From Liolophura sinensis (lineage: Eukaryota > Mollusca > Polyplacophora > Chitonida > Chitonidae), in contig NC_088306.1 of assembly GCF_032854445.1 (NCBI RefSeq), positions 29,173,764 to 29,237,763 of the forward strand: a stretch of DNA of 64,000 nucleotides. Reading direction: 5' to 3'. This document shows, piece by piece, positions 48,401-58,900 of the stretch (within the stretch, counting starts at the first letter, position 1; the number at the start of each line of letters is the position of its first letter). A program made the position numbers and the translations under genes. The notes under the pieces were generated by a model. The model was given only the letters and a program-made list of their open reading frames with translations, was not told the DNA's origin and searched no databases.

Positions 48401-51400
48401 CAATCCAAGAACATGCACATAGATATGTAAGTGTCAGGACAGACCTGGTGCTATAGTCAATGTAGATTTGGCATATTTCGTGCACAGTTTATGATCACAG
48501 GAGGTAAGGATTTCTTTCCCTTTGTCCATGTGGCTCTGTGTCTGTGGGGAGCTCTGTGTCATCTTAGGATGCGAAAGTGGGGCTGCTCTGTGTCATCTTA
48601 GGTTGCGACTGTGGGGTGCTCTGTGTCATCTTAGGACGCGAATGTGGGGCGCTCTGTGTCATCTCAAGATGCAAATGTGGGGCGCTCTGTGTCATCTTAG
48701 GATGGGAATGTGGGGTGCTCTGTGTCATCTTCTAGGATGCGACTGTGGGGCGCTCTGTGTCATCTTAGGATGCGAATGTGGGGCGCTCTGTGCCGTCTTG
48801 AGATGCAAATGTAAGGCGCGCTGTGTCATCTTAGGCTGCGAATGTGAGGCGCGCTGTGCCATCTTAGGCTGCGAATGTGAGGCGCTCTGTGTCATCTTAG
48901 GATGCGAATGCGGGGCGCGCTGTGCATAATGACATATGAAGTAACGTAAGAGCAGACTACAAGGTCTGGAAGTTTTAGTAGAGCCCAAGGTGCAATGTTA
49001 TTGTTCAGGACATTACTGTTTTGTCAGAGACGTGGAGGCCATTTGTTGCATACATATAGATGCGTGGATACACCATGTTGTTACTTCCCACTACATTCCC
49101 CTTTTCGGAATGCAGTTTTCACGTCGTTTAGATTCTGTCACATTTTTCTTGCCTTTTATTCTCGCTAAATCTTGATGAAGCATAAGAATACAAAACTAAT
49201 ATCCCGTCTAAGATGATGAGCACAGGTCGCAGACAGAACAATATGGCAAACTGCAACTGGCGTTTGTATACCCCGACTAAAATGATGAGCACAGGTGGCA
49301 GACAGAACAATATGGCAAACTGCAGTTGGCACTTGTATATCCAGATTAAAATGATGAGCACAGGTCGCAGAAGGAACAATATGGCAAACAGCAGTTGGCG
49401 TTTGTATATCCAGACTAGAATGATGAGCACAGGCCACAGAGGGAACAATATTGAAGACAGCAGTAGGCGTTTGTATATCCAGACTAAAATGATGAGCACA
49501 GGTCGCAGAAGGAACAATATGGAAAACAGCAGTTGGCGTTTGTATATCCCGACTAAGATGATGAGTACAGGTGGCAGAACGAACAATATGGCAAACAGCA
49601 GTTGGCACTTGTATATCCAGATTAAAATGATGAGCACAGGTCGCAGAAGGAACAATATGGCAAACAGCAGTTGGCGTTTGTATATCCAGACTAAAATGAT
49701 CAGCAGAGGTCGCAGAAGGAACAATGTGGTAAACAGCAGTTGGCGTTTGTATATCCAGACTAAAATGATCAGCAGAGGTCGCAGAACGAACAATATGGAA
49801 AACAGCAGTTGGCGTTTGTATATCCCGACTAAAATGATCAGCAGAGGTCGCAGAACGAACAATATGGAAAACAGCAGGTGACGTTTGTATATCCAGACTA
49901 AAATGATGAGCACATGTCACATGTAAAATTCAATTTTCTTGGGAGCCTCTTGCATGCACACGTATTCAAACTCACAATTCTTTGGACATTTGTTGAATGT
50001 GTTTTTGATAGCATGCCGTTCACATTGTTGCAAAAGACCGAAACCTTTCTCTAACGTGCTTTACTGTCTCCCGGAATCTTTGACGTAAACTAATTTTCGC
50101 CTGGCTGTTTACTGTGACGCATGGACTTGCTGGCTTGTCATCTGTAATAGCTCTGTCTTCCGATTGGCTACTCCTGGCTTTCCTTCGTCTGTTACGGAGG
50201 TACTGATCGACTGAACTACGGTAGAGGCGTTGGGTTTACGCTTGGTAAACGCATTAGCGCACCGGTCCAAAAGCAGTGTTTCAGCGCGCGGTTCTTCAAC
50301 ACACGGCATATCGGCCTGAAAATAGAATTTTGTGGCGGGGTTACACCCTTTGCCAATCTCTTTCCATGGGAATTGGTTACGCGGCTGAGGTAGCTGTCCG
50401 CGGATATGCTGCCCGCCAGGAGAGCCGGAACTTTCCAACTTTACGAACTGATCACATCTGGCCTCTTCCATCGCCACCTGGCGATGATTTTCGGTCATCC
50501 CGGGACCGGTAGATCCAGGATCAATCCTGGATCGAGTCACACCTAAGACTTTAAAAGAGGAAGTTGTAACTTCCTCACTTGGCGTTCAGCATGAAGGGGA
50601 TAGTGCAACGACTGGTTGACCCGTCTCAGTATAATGGCTCGGGCTTGTCGGCTTACTTGCCTTCGGTAAGTCGTCTCAGTGAAGCAGCACTAAATAAAAG
50701 AGCGGTGGAAATCCGTCCCGCTACAAGGAGGCATATTACACGTACGTGCACCCTAAGGATTCCTTCGTCGTCATATGACTGAAAAATTGTTGAGTAGGAC
50801 GTTAAACCCCAAGCACTCACTCACTCACTCCTGGGAGATAACTCCTCATCTGAGCTGGACGTGACACTTTCCTCTTCTTCCGCCGAGTCGCTGAGCGAGG
50901 TGTCCGAGAGGTCATAGGAGCCGTGTGTAGGGGTCAGCCATTCGTCCATGCCCAGACCCAGCATTCTGGGCACGTTACACAAGGGCATGGTGACCGCCTC
51001 AGTTTCCGGCCAGAAGCACGTGATTCCGAATCCGAACGGCTTCTCGTGGTCCGTGAAATCAGAGGAATAATAGGCCTGGTCATCACTGGACTCGGCCTGG
51101 AATAATCTTGTTCGTGATTATATGCAGATTTGTCCAGGTCTTCCTGACTAGTGACCTTGACCTTCCCTGTATCCTGACTTGTGACCTTGGCGTTTGTTAT
51201 ATCCTGACCTGTGACATTCTCCTTCCTTGTACCCTGATTAGTCACCTTAACGTTCCCTGTAGTGATGCAGCTGTGTTTTGGTGTCACCTTGGGACTCCGT
51301 GAGATTTTGTCACTAGGAAAGAAGGACTGGGTTTTGTTTTGTGGTATGAACAATATTTTGACTTTGCTCTTGAATGACGTCATCGGAGATCACCTGTGGC

Positions 51401-52932
51401 AAACTTATCCCGGAGCCTGCACCTTCTTTGCCATTATCGTGGAGCCTGCGCCCCCGTTTTTTGAAACAATAATGCAGCTTTCCTCTACATTTTGCTTAGA
51501 CTTCAACAAGGTCGATTTGCGTACGTTACCTGAAGAACAGATCTTCTCTTCTTCGTTATTGTCATGAGAAAACTTCCCCTTTGTGCATGCGTTCCTAGAA
51601 CTCCTTTCTTGCTTACCCCTAATTCTACCCAGGAGTTTGCTCCATTGGCACAGTTGTCTCGGTTCTGTTCTCTCATCTTGTCTTCTCGGCTCATGGCACA
51701 ATTCTATGGCCGATTCGAAATCCGCCCATATATCCTTGTCTGAGAACGTTCCAGTCGATATGAGGTCCTTCTCGGAACTACTGCCATTGGGTATTTGATC
51801 GACACCTGGATCTGCCATTTCTGTGTTATGAAAAAGGAAAAAGAAAACTACATCCGAGGAAAACGAAACAGTAGTTAAAGATGGAGACAACATAAAAATG
51901 ACATAAAATTCAGATTAAAGACTGCGAAAAGTTATTCCTAAATGTGGTCTTCAATATTTTTCCCATTTTTCCTTAAGGAGAAAAGCACACCTGAAAATAA
52001 TGTTTGTATGGTGGGTAATTGGGACCACCGTTTGGTATTTATAGCCTTTGATTAATAATGTTATAAATAAGGATGTAACACAGGTTTAATAGATCTGTTT
52101 GCACTATAATTTGTTTTTTCAGCCAACAAATGTATTAAACCTCAATTTAGATCATATTTTTATTTTTAATATGTTCATAAATATGATTATAATTTAGGTT
52201 AAATGGATATGTTTCGATATAAACAACAAATTTACATTCAAATAAATTTATTAGACAAGCATCACATCCTTATTTAGAACATTATTATGCAACAACGATA
52301 AATACCAAAAGTCCCAGATACCCACCATACAAAAATATTTTCAAAAACCCTTTTTTCTTGACAAAAACAATCCTCAAAAGCATTAAAGATCATATTTGCT
52401 TATTAGTTTTGACACTCTTTCGCCTGATTTTGGCATCATTTTTATGTTTTCATCTCTTTTAAGGGAATGAGTGCTTGGTATTTAACGTCGTACTTAACTA
52501 TTTTTCAGTCATATGACAACGAACTGCTTTAAGATACAACGTCATCTTTTATACATGTACATGTATACTATTTTGATTGTTTTACAGAGAGTTTAAAGAA
52601 TGCATTTCTCAGCGAGGTGTCAATAAGCACCTTTAAAACCGTAAAGTTACAATGTTGTCTTAAATTGAGGTCAACAGTACTGATTGAAAGATAGTGTTTA
52701 AGACGTTCATCTTGACATTGATAAGTTAAACTTTATAATGAGATGCAATTTCTTTTTTGGGGGGGGGCATCCGAATTTCTACATCATGTAATGATACATA
52801 AACACTTTTGTAACATTTAAAGGAAAAGACCTCAATAAATCGAAGTAAACAGACCACTTAAAACTATGCAATAATGCTGGCCGCCGTCGTATAAGTGAAA
52901 TATTTTGAGTACGGCGTAAAACACCGATGAAA

Positions 52933-52975
<43 letters not shown>

Positions 52976-55900
52976 AACTAAGCATAAATATAATTTCATT
53001 TATTTTTTTTTAGATTTTTGTGAAAAGAGTTAAAGGCGTTCAAACATTTGAATTCTAGGGTCGGCTTTATGGACCATACTATCAAAGCTTAGGAGTTCTG
53101 ACGTTACAAGAAGTTTTTTCAACTCTATTTACGACACTGAATGTTGAAATAGCTCTTATTACCTATGAGTAAAAGATTACTGATAACAAAAATTCCCCCA
53201 AAATTCCTTCCTTCTGGTGATCATCAGGAAAAATGTGATGTGGTAAGTTCCTGGTGAACATTAGGAAAAATGTGATGTGACGTCAGAGTTCCTGGTGAAC
53301 ATTAGGAAAAATGTGATGTGACGTCAGAGTTCCTGATGAACATTAGGAAAAATGTGATGTGGCGTCAGAGTTCCTGGTGAACATTAGGAAAAATGTGATG
53401 TGACGTCAGAGTTCCTGGTGAACATCAGGAAAAATGTGATGTGACGTCAGAGTTCCTGGTGAACATCAGGAAAAATGTGATGTGACGTCAGAGTTCCTGG
53501 TGAACATCAGGAAAAATGTGATGTGACGTCAGAGTTCCTGGTGAACATTAGGAAAAATGTGATGTGACGTCAGAGTTCCTAGATCCCGTCTGTATGGCTC
53601 ATAATGCCAACCATGGTATTGAAATATTTTCATACCTTTCAACAAGCTTCAAAAAAATATCTAGAAAAATAGATGAAAGTATTTTACGCATGGTTTTGCA
53701 TTTGTCTGTAAGATGAGCGTTACTTCACATTTTAGCTTTCAAATACTGTATGTTACACAGTGGGAAATTGTGTGAGTAATCTAGGAAGCTGTTACATGTA
53801 AATGTGTGTGTGTTTATGTATGTATAACGTCATACTTAACCATTTTTCAGTCATATGACGAGGTGGAGTCATTAGGTCTGTGTACATATACTGCGTCTTC
53901 TTGTGGCAGGGCGAGTTCATGCCGCAGTACTAAAGTGCTGCAGCCACTGGAAGTATCAGGGGCCTCTGTGGCTCAGTTGGTTAGCGCGCTAGCGCAGCGT
54001 AATAATCCAGCAGCCTCTCACCAATGCTGTCGCTGTGAGTTCTTCTAGCTCATGCTGGTTTTCTCTCCGGCCGTACGGGAGAAGGTCTGGCAGCAGCCTG
54101 CGGATGGTCGTGGGTTATCCCCGGGGTGTTCCCGGTTTCCGCTAACCATATGCTGGCCGCCGTCGTATAAATGAAATATCCTACACCACAGATGACATGT
54201 CTTTAATATATGCACTGAGATTATAGATAACCACAAGTTCCTCCCTCCCCTCCCACCCCCTCCCCTCCCACCCCACCCCATCAAAATATTATTTAAGTAA
54301 CACGAGAATGAAACGTAGGCCGGCTTTAATATATCAGTATAAACTTTAACGTACAGGTGGTCGAAAATGTATACATCTAGTGGTATCTGCACAGGAACAT
54401 AACAAGTAAGCTTCACTAGTATACATAGTTGTATTATATACAGTGTTAAATGCATTACACATAGCAGACAAATACGTATGTATGCGTGGAGATTTATGTC
54501 GTACTTAATAGTTTTTCAGTGATATGACTGTACATTTATTGTGTCTTCTTATAAAAGAGCGAGTCCATGTTCACAAAATGCTGCCGCCACTGGATTACTG
54601 CCGAAGACACCAGACATAACACCCCACATTATACTGACACCGGGTCAACCAGTCATATCTCTTTGCTCTAACCTTTCAGCACTGAGCACCAAGGGAGGCA
54701 GCAACAAGTTTGAAAATCCTTGGTATGACCCGACCTGGGTTTGATCGCCAGGTCTGAGGCTTGGAGGCAAATTCTCTAACCATTAGGCTACCTAGGCGGT
54801 TTATATGTGTGTGGTTTATATGTCACCTTCAAATCCTTAAGTTAGAAGAGACAAGCAGCACGCCATTAATCATAGCACAAACACCTCTACCAAGTCACAT
54901 TTACATACATAGAACGTCAATCTACTTGAATCCTGTTTGGTCACTGTAACATTGCTTATAGGATTAAGGGTTTGGCCTGGGTGTCGCAATTTTAACTGAA
55001 ATCGCAACATTAATTACAACTACCAGTATACAAAGGCATATACTTACCCTTATAAGAATACACCTTCTCCATGTAATCAGCAATTAAATGCCCTCAAACC
55101 AGTAAATCTAGATAAATTTCTCTGAAACGACGTCAACGTCCCGATAAAGACTATCAGCAATGTGACAGTGGCCCACGCGACGTCTCAGGGCAACGAGAGG
55201 TCACGACACTACCAAGAGAGGTCAGAAGTACGTCACAAACTGCGTTGAAGACAACGTCAAAAACAACACACAATGTGACAATCGTAACCCGCGTGGTATA
55301 ACGTCTAGGGATATTGAGCGGTCACGAAGCTACCAAGAGAGGCCAAGGTGATGTCAACGTGAAAAACAATGTGACAGCGTGGCCATTAAGTTTGTACCAC
55401 AGTTAAATTTGTGATTAATTGTCTTAGTCACGCGACAAGCTTGGCCTGTGAAAGCTGTTGGGATTTATTCCCAGATTAATGAAAACGAAAGAGCCTAACC
55501 ACATGCGTGTCAGATTCCATCGCAATTAGTGCACATGTTTTTAGTAATGTAAAAATGTGCAATCAAGGGAGATAATTTAGTCCGCACAAAGAGTTATCTC
55601 CTCATGGAGTCCGACAAATCCCCATACAGTAATACATACCACAACTGTTTGGTTGCGAATTAACTTATATATATGGTCAATACTATGATTTGATGTTTTC
55701 ATTCAAGTGCCTGAATCTAAATGTGCATATAATATTTCTCTGCTCTGTCCATATTAACCTTGTGAATTGCCTCCGTTGTACGACGGGCTTCGGTGGATTG
55801 GATAGCCTTGCAGACTTGCCCGAGACTCTGATCTGACATTTTGTCTTCTTTGTTTTGATTCGTAAAAATGAATATACCCAAACGGTGCCTGTTAAAATTT

Positions 55901-58900
55901 ACACGTATGCATAAGCATGTCCCCTAATTCCTATAGACTCTATGCTTAATATTGCATGCGTGTAGACTGGCTTTGTCGAGGCTGAATGCTTTCCATATCA
56001 AAACATATCTCAATGCCTTTTTTCTTTTCAAATACCTCTCAAGTGCACCATCCCAGGTATGCTTGGCTTGATTTTTAATTTCATTTTCGAAACAGGCCTT
56101 CAGTATATGGCAAGCGCAGTGCGTATTCGCCATTGAAAACTGTGTTAACTGAAAAGCTATTTAAATATAGAAGAAATAAGATTTGCTCTCCCATTAAAAA
56201 CTGTTGTACCCGGGAAGTTATTTAAAAGTAGAAGAAATAAGATTTGTTTTCCCATAAAAAAAACCATGTTACCTGAAAAGTCAGCCCCCAGCTGGTCCTC
56301 AAGTCCTCTTATGGGTGAGAATGCACAGTGGGTATTCGCCATTAAAAACTGTGTTCCTCGGGAAGTTACTTAAAAGTAAAAAAAATAAGATTTGTTTTCC
56401 CATAAAAAATGTGTTACCTGAAAAGTTATTTAAAAGTAGAAGAAATAAGAGAGCCCAATTTAGCATTTATTTCCAAATAGACGGATAGAGAAATAGACTT
56501 CAAACACATAATGAACATTGAAAGTGATGGGGTAATAGACTTTGTTTGCTTATTTTAAACAACGATGTCAGTTCGTAAAGTTCACGCACACTTCACAAGT
56601 CTTACCAAACTTCTTAAAAAATGATTTATATATATTTCCAAGAGTCAAGACAGAAGTCTTTGGATTAAAAAAAGTTACCACAACATCGATCTAACAATCA
56701 CCAGAGCAAATGCCTCCCTTAGTTTATGAACAATTTGCAATCCAAATGCGACGGAGACACCGTTATGTGTATCCGATCTGGAACATTATTTGTAGACTAC
56801 GACTCTGAGATTTTAAGCGGATTGCATGCCTAGAAAATCAAATCTCTTCCCTGCATTGGACATGGACAAGGGCTTCTCTCTTACATGTAGCCACCCCTAT
56901 TTATCATATCTATTTCATGTCTTATATATTCCTTTGGGGAGTGATGTTTTAAGTTGTTTTGGAACAGCATCTTTAACGTTTCTTCTTTAACGACCCCTAC
57001 ACACGGTTACCTGACAGGACCATTAATTCTTTTTATTTATTTATTTATTTTATTGGGGCTTTACGCAGCACTGAGGAAAATTTCACTGATATTTAATTAT
57101 TTTATTGGGATTTACGCCGCGCTCAAGAATATTTCACTCATACGACGGCCAGCATTAAGGTCGGAGGAAACTGGGCACAGCCCTGGGCACTAATTCTGAT
57201 CTTGGCGCTAAGGGGGCGATGCTGGCTAACTGAAAACATGTAGCTAACGATCCGCCAGAGCCACATTCACAAACATGATTCACCAATAGTTGTCTGACAT
57301 ACCCTTAGTTACCTGTCGTCCTGTTCCAGGCAACATGATCCCGTACATGGTATCGTACTTGCGTATCCATAGTCAGTCTAAGGACCTTCGGAACACAGGC
57401 GCCATCTGGATACAGTCGGCGGCTCTGGCAGGTCAGGCCGTGGGTATGGCCATCAGCGGTGGTCTGCAGCTCAAGTTTTCTACACGAGTCACAACCGTCA
57501 TCGGTGGATGTGTGATGAGGTAGGCTTCATTTTATGATGAGGGGTTATGTGTGTCGATAAACGCAAGATAAATCATACATACTTATATGTATATATGAAA
57601 CCTGTATCCCTGTAACTGCTCCAATAGACATGATAGTCTCGGGACTAGGACTCTCGCAACTGAGATACATATTTTCTTATCGCCAACTGATATTCTAGGA
57701 TGGTACGCGATTTGAATACTGATTTCACTCAGTAGCCTAGAACATACCTTGCGTCTTCCCAACATCATTGGAACCTGTTGAATGCTTCTCTTTTCACGAT
57801 TCCGTCCTATTTTTAGTTCTTAGTTCTTTGATGGTTTGTCTTATACGTCGTTTTGGGAAATTATTGACCTGGAACGTCCTCATTGGTTGACGGCTGGCAT
57901 GCGAATGTCTGTTTCAACGCATTAATCCATGTGTAATATGAGGTCATAAATAACAATGTGGCAGTCGGGTTTTTTCGGTGATGCACCTCTTCACTTTCAT
58001 AGCTATTCTCGCTATGCACACACGAACTCCTCTTTCACAATTCATGTATCCTTGTCGCGTACACTGATTGGTACACTGACATCTCTCCTTTTCCATAAAT
58101 ATCCTTGTCATGTACACTGATTGGTACACTGACATCTCTCCTTTTCCATAATTATCCTTGTCATGTACACTGAAACACCTCTTCTCTTCCATAATTATCC
58201 TTGCCGTCCACAACGAAGCACCTCTTCTCTACTATAATTGTTTTTGTCATGTACACTGAGGCACCTCTTCTCTTCCATAATTATCCTTGTGGTGTACACT
58301 GAGGCACCTCTCCTCTTCCATAATTATCCTTATTGTGTTCACTGAGGCACCTCTCCTTTTCCATAATTACTTTTGTCTTGTTCACTGAGGCATCTCTCCT
58401 CTTCTATAATTATCCTTGTCATGTACACTGAGGCACCTCTTCTACTCCATCATTATCCCTGTCGTGTGCACTGAGGCACCTGTCCTCTTCCATAATTATC
58501 TTTGTCATGTATACTGTGTAGCCCGCCATCTACGCCAAGTCACATCTTGTCTTCCACAACTATGCTTGTCAGGTACAAGTCGCCTCTTCGCTTCCATAAT
58601 GATTAAAGTACACGCTCGGTGCATTCGACAGGCCGTTGACCAACGAGGTCTCGTGCTGGAATGCCACTCTGGCTATTCCGTCAGCGGATTTAGGTCACGA
58701 GGTTTGCCAGTTACCTGCCGAAAAGTCGGTCGTTTGCTACAGGCACTCCACCCAAAACCTAAGCGCCGTTATATCCGTAAAATATTCTTTAGCACTGCGT
58801 TAAACGTCAATCAATAATAAATAAATAAGTATTTATAGAAGACACATCTTACAAATAATTGTATGTGTTTTCAGAATCAAATGTTGCCCTGATGTTTTCA

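Larger units (their letters stand above)
52808..53745 (+). mobile_element. dispersed element, copy B, with nested SINE and expanded array
   Basis: Same element as 17018-17505. Compared with that copy it has a SINE inserted at about 52874-52975 and a 41-bp array at 53215-53580. Confidence 0.7.

Noticed and set aside
48522-48929. 135-codon Cys/Trp-rich frame
   Set aside because: Product of the 33-bp array.
49128-49920. Open frames of 222-261 codons
   Set aside because: Product of the 69-bp array; three frames are open at once, so not listed as genes.
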